From Elephas maximus indicus (Eukaryota > Chordata > Mammalia > Proboscidea > Elephantidae), in contig NC_064821.1 of the NCBI RefSeq assembly GCF_024166365.1, positions 51,611,093 to 51,675,092 on the forward strand: a stretch of DNA of 64,000 nucleotides, written 5' to 3'. This document shows, piece after piece, positions 46,101 through 64,000 of this stretch. The notes beneath the pieces are model-generated. The model was not told the origin of the DNA, did no database searches, and was given only the letters and a program-made list of their open reading frames with translations. The first letter of the stretch is position 1. Each line of letters opens with the position of its first letter. Both the position numbers and the translations under genes were made by a program.

Positions 46101-48540
46101 TCAGACCCACAGCTGCTGGACACAGGCCCCAGGGCTCGGACTGCCTGGAACAGCACAGCACCACCACCTCAGTAGCCACAGGGAGCAGCAAGGAACGCCC
46201 CGGGCTCAGGGTAAGAAAACCATTCCCCTGGGGACAAGGTCTGAAGTGCAGGGGGCAGGTGGTCCCCAGCCCCCAAGGGCCTCCTTGGTGAACCTGTCTT
46301 ATATTTGTTCTGTGTCTTCCCCACCCATTTCCTCCTCTTGGCTATTTCAGCCAGATTGAGAAGTTTTCTCCTTCCCTGCCCGTCATCTCTTTGGGTTACC
46401 ACTCCACACAGGAGCAGTCCCAAGCAGCTGCTTGTTGGTGACCCTCATCATGGCACTTGCCTTCTGAGTGTTCATACTAAGGGAGGATTTGCCAGCCTGA
46501 ATGATGAGTTAACCTCTATGACTTAACTACCCTTTCCAGGCGACAGAGAGCAGAACCTCAGGTGGCCCCTTGCCCCCTGCTGGCCTCCCCTCCACCACGC
46601 TTTCCAGCTCTGGCTGCAGTGGCCTGTCCACTGCCACGGGGCCCAAGGCCTGCCTCTCTGGACAACACCCAGCAGGCCCCCTACAGGACCAGGTGGAGAC
46701 TGTAGCCCTGAGAGCAGAACCCTCAAAGGAACTGGAGAGGCCTATCAGAGGAGGCTGGGGTGAGGGCAGCTGTGCACAGGCACTGGGGAGGGGAGCGGGG
46801 CTGGGGGAAGATAGCTGTGGGTGAGCATGGGGGGTCTGGGTGAGAGTAGTTGTGTGTGGGTGTGGGGGGTCTGGGTGAGGGCAGCTGTGCACGGGCGTGG
46901 GGGGCAGCGGTAGAGGTGTGCAGGTATGGAGGTTCAGGGCATGGGGGTGGTGTGCGCAGGCTCGCCTGAGCAGGGCCCGAGCTGGGCTCCCCCTGGCCAG
47001 TGCTCACTCCTACAGAATCTGCTGAAGCAGGCCCAGGCCAGTGGCTCTGCAGCTCTTCCCTGCTCTTGAGGGGTCGTGATGCTCAGGGCACACCCGGGGG
47101 CCTCTCCCCACAGGATGAGCCTGCAGCACTGGCACCTTGAGGCACTGCTTCACCAGTTCCAGGGCTCCCAGAAGGCCAGGCGCCTGGCAGCCGCATGGCA
47201 GCACTGGGGAGATGCTCATGGGGCAGAGCAGCTGGCACGGACCCTGGTGAGTGAGGTACCCCCCAACCAAGAGATCTCAGAGCCCAGGGGCTCATCTCCC
47301 TGTTCCAGCCACTTCTCAACCCTAACTAGAAAAGAGCGTTTCTCAAATTCAGGTCTGTGGACCTACTACGTCTGAAACCTGGGGGTCAGGCCCAGGAATC
47401 TGCATTGTTAACATATTCTTTAGATGATGTCTCCTCCCCCCACCCACAGAGGGCTGGGATCAGCCAGGGAGCCCAGGTATGGGAGGCTGTGGTGCGCTCA
47501 GCCCTGGCCTTTCTCTGCTCACTGTCTTCGTAGCTCAGACAGTGGCACCTGAGATGGGCCTGGGGGACATGGCGGCGGCGGGTCCTGCAATTGTGGGTGG
47601 CTCAGCGATTCCTGCAACAAGAAAACAGCTGCATCCTTTCCCAGGTAACAGGTGGTGCAGCCCTCACTCCACTTCACCCCGTCAACCATTCCAGTGACAC
47701 ATGGGGACATTTCTGAGCTGGGGCCCTCCAGGCTCGCCACACCCCAACCTGTTGGCATCAAGTCAATTGACTCATCGTGACCCTACAGGACAGAGTAGAA
47801 CTGCCCCATAGGGCTTCCAAGGCTGTAATCTTTACGGAAGCAGACTGCCATATCTTTCTTCCATGGAGCAGCTGGTGGGTTCAAACCACTGAACCTTTCA
47901 GTTAACAGCCTAGCACTTAACCACTGAGCCACCAGGGCTCCTTATCACATCCCGGGACCCCTTCATTTCCAGAGATATCTGTCTGGCCACAGAAAAGAGT
48001 TTTGAACCCTTGATTTTGCCGTGGGCCATGTGCCCAATCCAGTCCCACCCCCGCCACTCAGCTTGGTAACAAGGCCTAGCCTATGCCCACAGCTGCCGCT
48101 CATGCTTACTCTTGTAGGGCCGGTCCCCGGAGGGCCCCTCCCTTCTTTGCCCCTGCTCTGAACACACTTTCTCAGGCCAAAGTCAGATCTATTCTGAGCC
48201 TGTGCATTTGGCCTGGGGAGGGAGAGGGGCCTCAGCCACCCTCAGGGAGACTGCGGGGGGCTGGGCACAGCTGTGACTTTGTTACATACATCACGGACCT
48301 GGGGGGGGGGAGCCCGAGACAGAGGCATACAGCTCCCTCCCTTCCCGACTTCAGGCTTTGGCGAAGTGGCACCAGCGCCTGGCAGCCAGGGGCCGAAGTG
48401 GAGCCAACGGCAGCCTGAGACCCCCAAGCAAGCTGGGCCCCAGGGGCCCTGGGAGTGGGCCGGAAGATGCCCACGCCCCTGGGCACAGCAGACTTAGGAT
48501 GGAGCAGGGGCCCAGCTGCAGCTGTGACTTGTTCCCATAA
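25072..48540 (+). CDS. C1orf167: C1orf167 orthologue, uncharacterised Trp-repeat protein (predicted 1512 aa)
   Basis: I joined 21 exons by splice signals and phase: 25072-25141, 26256-27508, 27712-27755, 28247-28454, 29314-29447, 30527-30582, 31008-31185, 33132-33307, 33843-34029, 35431-35617, 35721-35875, 36627-36839, 38996-39078, 40518-40662, 41903-42322, 42927-43200, 46105-46210, 46540-46759, 47114-47246, 47534-47644, 48355-48540. They total 4539 nt with no internal stop. Residues 1 to about 455 are rich in Pro, Ser and Gln and look disordered. From about 456 to the end there are many helical units with a Trp near the end of each (CFRAWQ, CLRQWVQM, FQAWHGL, ALRRWHSCWQ, LRQWHLRWAWGTW), a pattern like SFI1 centrin-binding repeats. 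Identity rests on the position between AGTRAP and MTHFR and on the N-terminus. Function is unknown. The least certain borders are the exon 1 donor, the exon 6 acceptor, and the exon 12 and 13 donors. Confidence 0.88.
26256..27508 (+). CDS. C1orf167: C1orf167 exon 2 (large, disordered region)
   Basis: 1253 nt, open throughout, from ctctctttag to CAG|gtacag. Encodes PRRFLKSLGVSLGSG at its start and STLQ at its end. Composition is Pro/Ser/Gln/Gly-rich with few hydrophobic clusters. A short internal echo, QQSNL, occurs twice about 25 residues apart. Confidence 0.85.
27712..27755 (+). CDS. C1orf167: C1orf167 exon 3
   Basis: 44 nt after gcatttccag and before gtgagg. Encodes NKVPNIVTLETKTD and ends with TG of a split codon completed by exon 4. 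Confidence 0.8.
28247..28454 (+). CDS. C1orf167: C1orf167 exon 4 (first Trp repeats)
   Basis: 208 nt from gttcccag to gtcagt. Encodes WQLLPRCFRAWQHTAQ, GLRALRWALYLREAW and SGWHMKILLARSFRE. The regular Trp spacing and Arg-rich helices show the repeat domain starts here. Confidence 0.88.
28575..28770 (+). repeat. MIR
   Basis: tagctgtgtgaccttggaca, tatctctaaaatgggataat; well preserved, in C1orf167 intron 4. Confidence 0.85.
29068..29112 (-). repeat. AfroSINE 3'-end fragment
   Basis: cccactgccaagtagattcc then gacccatagtgacc; only the tail remains. Confidence 0.5.
29314..29447 (+). CDS. C1orf167: C1orf167 exon 5
   Basis: 134 nt from ctgacgcag to gtgggc. Begins WRQLAAQQKQEP, continuing the helix of exon 4, then becomes Gly/Ala/Pro-rich. 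Ends in phase 2. Confidence 0.8.
30023..30053 (-). repeat. Minute 5'-truncated retroposon tail
   Basis: An A-run followed by gttgccgtggagtcgc, the last bases of the AfroSINE family, between copies of aaaggacca (30014-30022, 30055-30063). Confidence 0.65.
30527..30582 (+). CDS. C1orf167: C1orf167 exon 6 (short, found by phase)
   Basis: Exons 5 and 7 do not fit in frame directly. This 56-nt segment before gtgaga has the needed 3n+2 length and encodes RAQILQALQWLA, which reads on smoothly into VFLLWCHQK of exon 7. A longer form starting at 30467 after ctaacag (116 nt, same phase) is also possible. Confidence 0.6.
31008..31185 (+). CDS. C1orf167: C1orf167 exon 7
   Basis: 178 nt from cccttgcag to gtaggg. 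Frame fixed by exon 8: FLLWCHQKGLARQETG to QCQRAWLC. Another frame is also open here, but it meets a stop in exon 8. Confidence 0.78.
31362..31562 (+). repeat. AfroSINE, long form
   Basis: acatcctggtggtgcacaca to tcaactcaaaagcccctaac; moderately diverged. Confidence 0.88.
31770..32090 (-). mobile_element. L1 3'-UTR fragment (old)
   Basis: acacaaaagtagagagagca, catgtacctgtcgctaactt and cccagacattatatcatttc follow the reversed L1M-type 3' end. Confidence 0.6.
32094..32302 (+). repeat. AfroSINE, long form
   Basis: aggagcctgggtggcgcaag to tcggggcaac-like tail; inserted at the edge of the L1 fragment. Confidence 0.9.
33132..33307 (+). CDS. C1orf167: C1orf167 exon 8
   Basis: 176 nt from ggctctcccag to gtgagc. 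Encodes CFGAWQRFLQRGVRCRNH and CLRQWVQMKQL, two clear Trp repeats; ends in phase 1. Confidence 0.87.
33843..34029 (+). CDS. C1orf167: C1orf167 exon 9
   Basis: 187 nt from cttctcag to gtaggt. A Pro/Ala linker is followed by AQAQGLLLERG and CQRLALYRVLLLWRMRL, ending in phase 2. Confidence 0.85.
35137..35275 (+). repeat. MER5A-like hAT-Charlie fragment
   Basis: aaatcagaatccctggaggt and catcagtatttctcaaagtt match the MER5A order. Confidence 0.65.
35431..35617 (+). CDS. C1orf167: C1orf167 exon 10
   Basis: 187 nt from cttcctgtag to gtgagg. Encodes FFLQGLRQRTLQHILHQW, then a Ser/Thr/Pro linker ending GSLER in phase 0. Confidence 0.87.
35721..35875 (+). CDS. C1orf167: C1orf167 exon 11
   Basis: 155 nt from cctccccag to gtaggg. 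Encodes LLEILRATFLRP, LLPWQVRAKQARSTAYRYQR; ends in phase 2. Confidence 0.87.
35994..36047. repeat. 27-bp tandem duplication
   Basis: Two perfect copies of a unit beginning gccctgcatcccaggaggcc, joined head to tail, just after C1orf167 exon 11. Confidence 0.9.
36208..36370 (+). repeat. MIR
   Basis: tctgcctgggttctaatccc and gcctcatctgtaaaatgggg. Confidence 0.8.
36627..36839 (+). CDS. C1orf167: C1orf167 exon 12
   Basis: Starts after cttccccag. Encodes VLLSWSHWTTAQRARREL, AHWAWARSCRAVLSLW and ALRRWHSCWQ. Overlapping donors are possible: GTGAGT at 36836 or GTCAGG at 36840. Only the second keeps the Trp-repeat frame into exon 13. Confidence 0.8.
   Translation, partial: RPPQLEPLDYGPKGSERAGSPLGLGPELQGGTEPVAAAAGRVVGSGAVGPGPGPGTGTRRPAPLALLLAE
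37070..38820 (-). mobile_element. RTE/BovB-type LINE, truncated and decayed
   Basis: Minus-strand frames match RTE reverse transcriptase: around 38646-38188 a stretch with ECGNYRIISLISQSSKILLK, and at 37788-37444 HLNIKKTKIFTTG with KDFILLGSTINTHGSSSQEI, the C-terminal RT region. Several stops and frameshifts separate them. The 3' end at about 37085-37130 resembles the AfroSINE tail. It lies in C1orf167 intron 12. Confidence 0.9.
38996..39078 (+). CDS. C1orf167: C1orf167 exon 13
   Basis: Starts after ggccctcag. Encodes NHWSELRAERRGGQCHG and HRAQQTVRE. The donor is weak: GTCCCC at 39079, or GTGAAG at 39094 in the same phase, adding 5 residues. It lies just after the RTE LINE that fills the preceding intron. 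Confidence 0.6.
39378..39895 (-). repeat. MaLR-type LTR
   Basis: tgtattagttatctatcact, aaattaccacaaaatgtgat, catctcacagtttctgtggg and a late gggcattacacaag stretch; about 520 bp. Subfamily not assigned. Confidence 0.6.
40145..40352 (+). repeat. AfroSINE, long form
   Basis: gagtccctgggtggtgcaaa to ggaatcaactcaatgaca; no clear target duplication. Confidence 0.92.
40518..40662 (+). CDS. C1orf167: C1orf167 exon 14
   Basis: 145 nt from ggtcacag to gtgggt. Encodes QQILQEKYRVWAQVRLQGL and AVFWGWQQAAARRR; ends in phase 2. Confidence 0.85.
40990..41196 (-). repeat. AfroSINE, long form
   Basis: accaattgccactgagttga to gtaccacccagggactcc. Confidence 0.92.
41903..42322 (+). CDS. C1orf167: C1orf167 exon 15 (longest repeat exon)
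   Basis: 420 nt from gttttgcag to gtgagt. Five or more Trp units: HFQAWHGLVREAG, AFAAWQGALVAAAQAQE, AITCWSRDV, ALEAWSWAPGL, ALCWTWWVRESRLCQ. Ends in phase 2. Confidence 0.9.
42450..42620 (+). repeat. MIR
   Basis: tcaaatcccagctccaccac then tagctgggtgaccctcc; right part diverged. Confidence 0.75.
42927..43200 (+). CDS. C1orf167: C1orf167 exon 16
   Basis: 274 nt from ccccccag to gtgaag. Encodes VLEAWAQAAAQSWVQRAAF, LLRTHWAQWQTALLRVRQE and ends SPAWWKQ in phase 0. Confidence 0.9.
43225..43445 (-). mobile_element. RTE-type LINE fragment
   Basis: gaaaggagcattctgat-like opening, cattcgatattcttttcc and cttttcatcgtctgtccaac parallel the region 37360-37470 of the larger RTE copy. Confidence 0.65.
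44142..44348 (-). repeat. AfroSINE, long form
   Basis: aaaaccaaaaccaaacccac to ctgcaccatcgggactcc; close to consensus. Confidence 0.94.
44412..45327 (-). pseudogene. SPTSSA: SPTSSA processed pseudogene
   Basis: On the minus strand an intronless copy of the small serine palmitoyltransferase subunit mRNA. AAAWKQMSRSYYQYLL, PWERAV and FTPQHIMAVL match ssSPTa (WKQMS, YYQYLL, PWERTV and PQHIMAIL in human). A frameshift follows the last motif, so the final residues (FEIVQ) are in another frame. About 650 nt of 3' UTR-like sequence continues to an A-rich end near 44430-44412. No introns plus an A-tail indicate retroposition, into C1orf167 intron 16. It is not expected to be functional. Confidence 0.82.
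46105..46210 (+). CDS. C1orf167: C1orf167 exon 17
   Basis: 106 nt from gttccctcag to gtaaga. Encodes THSCWTQAPGLGLPG and a His/Ser/Gln-rich stretch; a linker rather than a helix. Ends in phase 1. Confidence 0.82.
46540..46759 (+). CDS. C1orf167: C1orf167 exon 18
   Basis: 220 nt from cctttccag to gtgagg. Encodes HHAFQLWLQWPVHCHG and ends EAYQRRLG. The donor is the first part of a minisatellite. A GTGGAG at 46693 would give the wrong phase for exon 19. Confidence 0.82.
46757..46925. repeat. GC-rich minisatellite at a splice donor
   Basis: Diverged units of roughly 34 bp, e.g. gggtctgggtgagagtag and gggtctgggtgagggcag. It starts at the exon 18 donor of C1orf167. Confidence 0.75.
47114..47246 (+). 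CDS. C1orf167: C1orf167 exon 19
   Basis: 133 nt from tccccacag to gtgagt. Encodes MSLQHWHLEALLHQFQGS and RLAAAWQHWGDAHG; phase 0. Confidence 0.88.
47534..47644 (+). CDS. C1orf167: C1orf167 exon 20
   Basis: 111 nt from gtcttcgtag to gtaaca. Encodes LRQWHLRWAWGTWRRR and VLQLWVAQRFLQQE, the densest Trp cluster in the protein. Confidence 0.88.
47740..47943 (-). repeat. AfroSINE, long form
   Basis: caacctgttggcatcaagtc to tgagccaccagggctcct. Confidence 0.92.
48355..48540 (+). CDS. C1orf167: C1orf167 exon 21 (last coding exon)
   Basis: Starts after cgacttcag with ALAKWHQRLAARGRS, the last Trp unit, followed by a basic Gly/Pro-rich tail ending SCDLFP and TAA at 48538-48540. Confidence 0.88.
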   Translation, partial: ALAKWHQRLAARGRSGANGSLRPPSKLGPRGPGSGPEDAHAPGHSRLRMEQGPSCSCDLFP

Positions 48541-48661
48541 AGGCAAAAGCAGAAGTGAGCTGGCCTTCCCATGGGAAGGAACTATGGGCCGCCCCTTCGG
48601 GGAGTGCGGGCTGAGGCCATGGGTGCTCATGCCATGGCCTAGGGATGGGGCTCTGAGGGAC

Positions 48662-48667
48662 AATAAA
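48662..48667 (+). terminator. C1orf167: C1orf167 polyadenylation signal
   Basis: AATAAA 122 nt after the stop codon, followed by TG-rich sequence; gives a short 3' UTR. Confidence 0.75.
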
Positions 48668-49557
48668 ATGCCCTCCGAGTCCTAGTGGCTTCTCCTGCTC
48701 CGTCTCTCGTCAGGCTGCCCCTCTGCCCAGAGGCTGGCCCGAGAGGAAGTGAAAAATGACTCCAGCTGCTTCAGCCCCCAACCCACTTCTGTGAACCCTT
48801 GACAAGAATGGGTGTAGTGTATTCCTTGATGGGGAAGTCAGGGAAGGGCAAGGGCTCCATAAAGCACAAGGGTGCAGACTGCCTTTAACCTTTCAGGGAC
48901 ACTTTCTCTGTTGAGCCACCAGAGTATACAGACTGTTTCAAAAAGCAGCTTAAGTAAAAACCCAGCTGAGCTCTCAGGTAGAAGGTGGCAAGAAATGCTT
49001 GCCTTGACAGGTTTCAGCCCCAGGCCTGTCTGGGGGCCTGGAGCTTGGCCAGGCAAGGAGGTAAGCAGGCGGTGGTTTGTACCTTCAATCACAAGTGGGC
49101 AGTGCCCAGCTGCCGGGGTCTTGGAGCCATGTGTCTTCTGCAGACAGCCTGTGCCGGTGTGTACTCACTCCACCCATCCTGCATGGGCCCCAGGTGCAAG
49201 TTCATCTGAAGTCTCTGCCTGGCTCGGAGGGGCGGCACTGGTACAAAGGCTTAGCCTTCAATAGCCAACCTCCTCCCCTCAGAGAGGATGGTGTGCCCCC
49301 CACATGGCTCTCTGCAGGATGCAGGGGGACCCCCACAGGGAACACCAGGCTCTATGCAGGGCCGACTCAGCTCCAACCAAAGCCTGGAAGCCTCACACCA
49401 GTCTAGCTGCCATCGCCACGTGGAGAGGGCTTGGAGAGAAAGGAGGGAAGAAGACGGTTCCCAGGATAATCAAGGCTTGTGGGCGGAGGCAGGTGGGACT
49501 CAAGTGGCCCCGGCTAAGGATGTCAGGACGCCAGGTGACTGAGCCTCCGTCTGGCTC
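48668..49557. other. Gap between convergent C1orf167 and MTHFR
   Basis: Only 890 nt from the C1orf167 poly(A) signal to the MTHFR stop. I see no minus-strand AATAAA here, so the MTHFR 3' UTR probably reads through into C1orf167 exons. Confidence 0.5.
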
Positions 49558-61123
<11,566 letters not shown>

Positions 61124-61136
61124 GGCCAGGCTCCTG

Positions 61137-63229
61137 CTGCATGGGGTGGGGTGGGAGCAGGGGCGTCAGAGGCCAGGCAGCCAAGCCCCAGGCACACTCA
61201 GGCACCTGAGTGGCAAGTTCCAGCAAGAGATGCTGCATTTCTGCACAGGAAGTAGGTCGGTGAGAGGAAGGCTGACACAGCTCCCACCCAGGGGCTCCGC
61301 GCCCCTCCGCTAGGACTGTCTCACTCAAAGCTTTGCCCTTGGCCAGCTGCCTGGCTCTATGTACAACAGCCCCACCCGGCACAGAAACATACTCCTTCAG
61401 CCCACGGGCTGTGGTGACAGCTACCTGGTGGAGGGTGGCACAGAGAACCTCCCGCTGCCGCTCACCCAGGCCCGCGTTCCCAGGGAGGGGCAGCAGTGCC
61501 TGGCTGGGAGAGCCCTGGCTTTTAGATGGTCCATGTCTGCCAGTTTAGACCCAGAGTGGGTGGGGTGGGAACCGAAGAACCTTCCTCAGCGGGTCTGCCT
61601 GAATGGGAGGAGCTGTGACAAAGAAAGAGGGCGGAGGCGAGGCTTCCAGGCAGAGGGCGGGCTGAGTCTCCAGCCCAAGGCGGAGGGAAGGAGGCGGGGT
61701 AGGTGGGAGGAGGGGAGGCGGGCCAGACTCCAGGGCTGCTGGAGATGAGGCCAACAGATTCAGGGACATTGGATGACTCTCCGATGAAGGCCTATCTCGG
61801 CCTGGCCCTGCCTGGAACACCTCCCGTTACTTGGAACAGGGCTGGTGGAGATGGGGCCAACAGAGGTTCAAAGTCCCTGGATCACTCTCCAAAGAAAGAC
61901 TAGCTTGGCCTGGCCCTGCCTGAATACCTCCTGGTACTTGGAGCAGTTTGTGTATATGATGGGAGAGGTTGAGGGCTTGACCATGCAGCCTGATGATTCC
62001 TGGGCTCATGCTACTCCACAAAGACCAGGTCACAGGTTAGAATTCTCAAGTGTGTTCCAACAGCAGCCAGATCCAAGTTCAGCAAAGGCATCAATTTACA
62101 TCCAGTTCAGAACAAAGGCTGCCCCGCACGTGCCTGCCTTCCACACTGTTCTCCTTCTGCACACCCTGAAGTCAGTTAGAGTAATTATAACGACTGCACA
62201 CCCACCATGTACAAAGCTCTGAACCATGGCAACCACAGGCACGCCAGCAGAGGGTGCGGTGCCAGTTGGCAGACTGGTAGGGAAAATAAGAAACACTTAA
62301 AACAACACTGCTCTTGCACAGCAATGAGCAAACACACAGTAGTGAAAATTCGGTGTGTGGTAACATGGGGCAACAAAGGAATGACCAGGCCAAGTTCATT
62401 TCTTTGGGGGAACATCCACTGATAAGGCAGTATCTTTAACCATCTTGGGGTCCCTTTTGAGAATTTGATGAAATCCACTGCTCCAATCTCCTGAAATACC
62501 CACAAGTGCACATAACATACACAGGTGTACACCACTTTCTCCACCTAGGGACGCCCATTTTGATTCTGACCTAAAACTCCAGTGAGGTTGGTGGTCAGGA
62601 GTGAGAAAGGGGGCAATGGCAAAAGCAGCTTGGCCAGCCTCCCTCCTACATCCAACGGAGCACCTCATTAATTGACTGCTGGAATAAAACCAAGAGAGGG
62701 AGGAGGCTGAGCTGCTTGCAAACTATCGGCTCTTTTATTTGTTTAATAAAGATTCACCACGTTCCTAGTATGTGCCGGGCACATGCCAGTTATTATTCAT
62801 TCTCTCAACCATTTGAAGCTGGGATCCCATATCATCCTGCTGTAATTGTGGGCTAACAGCTTTGACTCCCCTTCCTCCCTCCAGTTCCCGGGACCAGGAC
62901 CAGATCTCCTTCCTGTGGTATCCTAGTGCCTGCTCTTGTCATTGTTAGTTGCTGGAGCATGTAGGAATAACAGCCAGCACTCACTGAGCATCAAGGAGCT
63001 AGGGACTGCCACTCCATTCTCAAAATAACTCTCTGCCATTTACTGAGCACTTACTTAGTCTGTGCCAAGCACCAGGGGGGCAGGGGCTACCAAGCCCACC
63101 ACTCCCAGAAGGGCCACGGTAGGTACCTGTGCACAGCTGGACGCTGTGGGCATCGGAAACAGCAGTACCAGCAACCCGCACCTCTTCCCCTCCAGGTGCT
63201 TGGCAGGCAGGCAGATTTAGGGGGCTGGA
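61137..63229. other. MTHFR 5' intron(s)
   Basis: Contains the tandem duplication at 61734-61948 and scattered old MIR/L2-like sequence near 62690-63070. Alternative MTHFR 5' exons may lie here but I cannot place them. Confidence 0.5.
61734..61948. repeat. 106-bp tandem duplication
   Basis: Two diverged copies; landmarks gaggccaacag / ggggccaacag and cctggccctgcctg recur 106 nt apart. Upstream of the MTHFR start exon. Confidence 0.75.
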
Positions 63230-63598
63230 GCCAGAGGCCGCCTCCGGCGCCGGATGGCCCGATGGCCAAGAAGGAGTCACTGGATCACTGGGTCACAGGA
63301 CAGGGGCCCAGGCCCGCAGGGCTGGAAACACCCTCAGCCCCGAGGTCCCGGCCACCCAGGCCGGGGGCCGAAAGTGATTCTTCGCCTCAGGGACGGGGGC
63401 TTCCGGGGAATGGCAGCCGCTGGGGGGTTACGATAGTTCCAAATAGGCCATGCGCCGAGGGAGCCAAAGTTCCCCCAACGTAGGAGGAGGGCGAACCTCT
63501 GTCGCTCTCCGCCCATAAACAACTCCGCTCCGGAGCGCGTGTTCCCCGGCTCCGGGGGCTTTTCCTCCCCAACGACCCCCTGCTCCGCCGTCACTCAC

Positions 63599-63830
63599 CC
63601 TCCTGTCGCATAAGACTCGGAGCGCGCACCCGCCGCAGCAGTGTCGCCACTGCTGGGGTGCCTGCGGAGAGGAAGGGGCGCGCGGGGGAGCCTTGCGCAG
63701 ATGTCAGGTGGCTGCGGGAGGCGGGGCCAGAGGGTGGAAACCAGTGGTGCAGGGGACCCGGAGGCTCCGCCTCCAACATGGCCGCCTCCAGGGGGCTGGT
63801 TGGAAGTCGTCCCTCCACCGTCATGTGACG
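63599..63830 (-). promoter_or_regulatory. MTHFR: MTHFR non-coding first exon and promoter side
   Basis: A strong minus-strand donor, GGAGG|gtgagt, lies at 63599/63598 inside the CpG island, facing the MTHFR coding exons. I infer it ends a 5' UTR exon. The transcription start is not visible, so the right edge is a guess. An ATG in it opens a short upstream frame. Confidence 0.55.
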
Positions 63831-63922
63831 CAGCCCCTCGCCCCACCCGTCTGCAGCCACTCCCTGTCTCCGTCCCCAAGCTCGAGAAGGCCACGTGACC
63901 CTTCCAGGGCCAGTCACGTGAG
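63820..63922. promoter_or_regulatory. Three CLEAR-like E-boxes
   Basis: GTCATGTGAC (63820-63829), GCCACGTGAC (63890-63899) and GTCACGTGAG (63913-63922) each match 9 of 10 bases of GTCACGTGAC, the element bound by TFEB/TFE3/MITF in lysosomal genes. USF could also bind. Confidence 0.5.
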
Positions 63923-63981
63923 GCGTGGGTCTGGGTGGGAGGAGGGGGCGAAAGGGTCCGGCGTGGCAGTAAAGGAGGAAG

Positions 63982-64000
63982 ATGGCGGGGTGCAGGGGTT
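63982..64000 (+). CDS. CLCN6: CLCN6 first codons (gene continues past window)
   Basis: The ATG at 63982 opens MAGCRG, the start I recall for the late-endosomal Cl-/H+ exchanger ClC-6, at the expected place head-to-head with MTHFR. Only 19 nt are inside the window. The start overlaps a YY1-like AAGATGGCGG. Context and six residues make this likely. Confidence 0.85.

Larger units (their letters stand above)
63230..64000. promoter_or_regulatory. CpG island, bidirectional MTHFR/CLCN6 promoter
   Basis: GC-rich with dense CpG from about 63230 to the window end, no TATA box, a MTHFR donor pointing left and the CLCN6 start pointing right. A YY1-like AACATGGCCGCC lies at 63775-63786. Bidirectionality is inferred from the gene layout. 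Confidence 0.75.

Overview
This is a piece of mammalian nuclear DNA, almost certainly from an afrotherian and most likely a paenungulate (elephant, sirenian or hyrax). The evidence is about 30 copies of the tRNA-derived AfroSINE, in long (~200 bp) and short (~160 bp) forms, together with an RTE/BovB-type LINE whose 3' end resembles the SINE tail. The gene order matches human 1p36.22: AGTRAP (+), C1orf167 orthologue (+), MTHFR (-), CLCN6 (+).

Layout: 1-5176 is part of a decayed class-I endogenous retrovirus on the minus strand (5' LTR, tRNA-Arg-like primer site, env remnant), lying in AGTRAP intron 1. 8908-15530 holds AGTRAP exons 2-5 and its 3' UTR; exon 1 lies left of the window. 15.5-25 kb is repeat-rich, with an isolated CpG-rich patch near 21 kb. 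25072-48667 is the C1orf167 orthologue. I could chain 21 coding exons with consistent splice phases into one open frame of 1512 codons. The protein has a disordered N-terminal part and a long C-terminal part made of Trp-containing helical repeats reminiscent of SFI1. One intron carries an SPTSSA processed pseudogene and another an RTE LINE. 49558-61136 holds all 11 coding exons of MTHFR (648 aa). 63.2-64 kb is a CpG island with a bidirectional promoter: a non-coding MTHFR first exon to the left and the first codons of CLCN6 (63982-64000) to the right.

The genes are neighbours rather than a pathway. AGTRAP is a membrane regulator of the angiotensin receptor, MTHFR is the one-carbon enzyme making 5-methyl-THF, and CLCN6 is a late-endosomal Cl-/H+ exchanger. 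C1orf167 has no known function. Only MTHFR and CLCN6 share an obvious control region, which has three CLEAR-like E-boxes. I found no wholly new system. The most interesting material is the C1orf167 repeat architecture and splice structure, the shared promoter motifs, and the transposon history.
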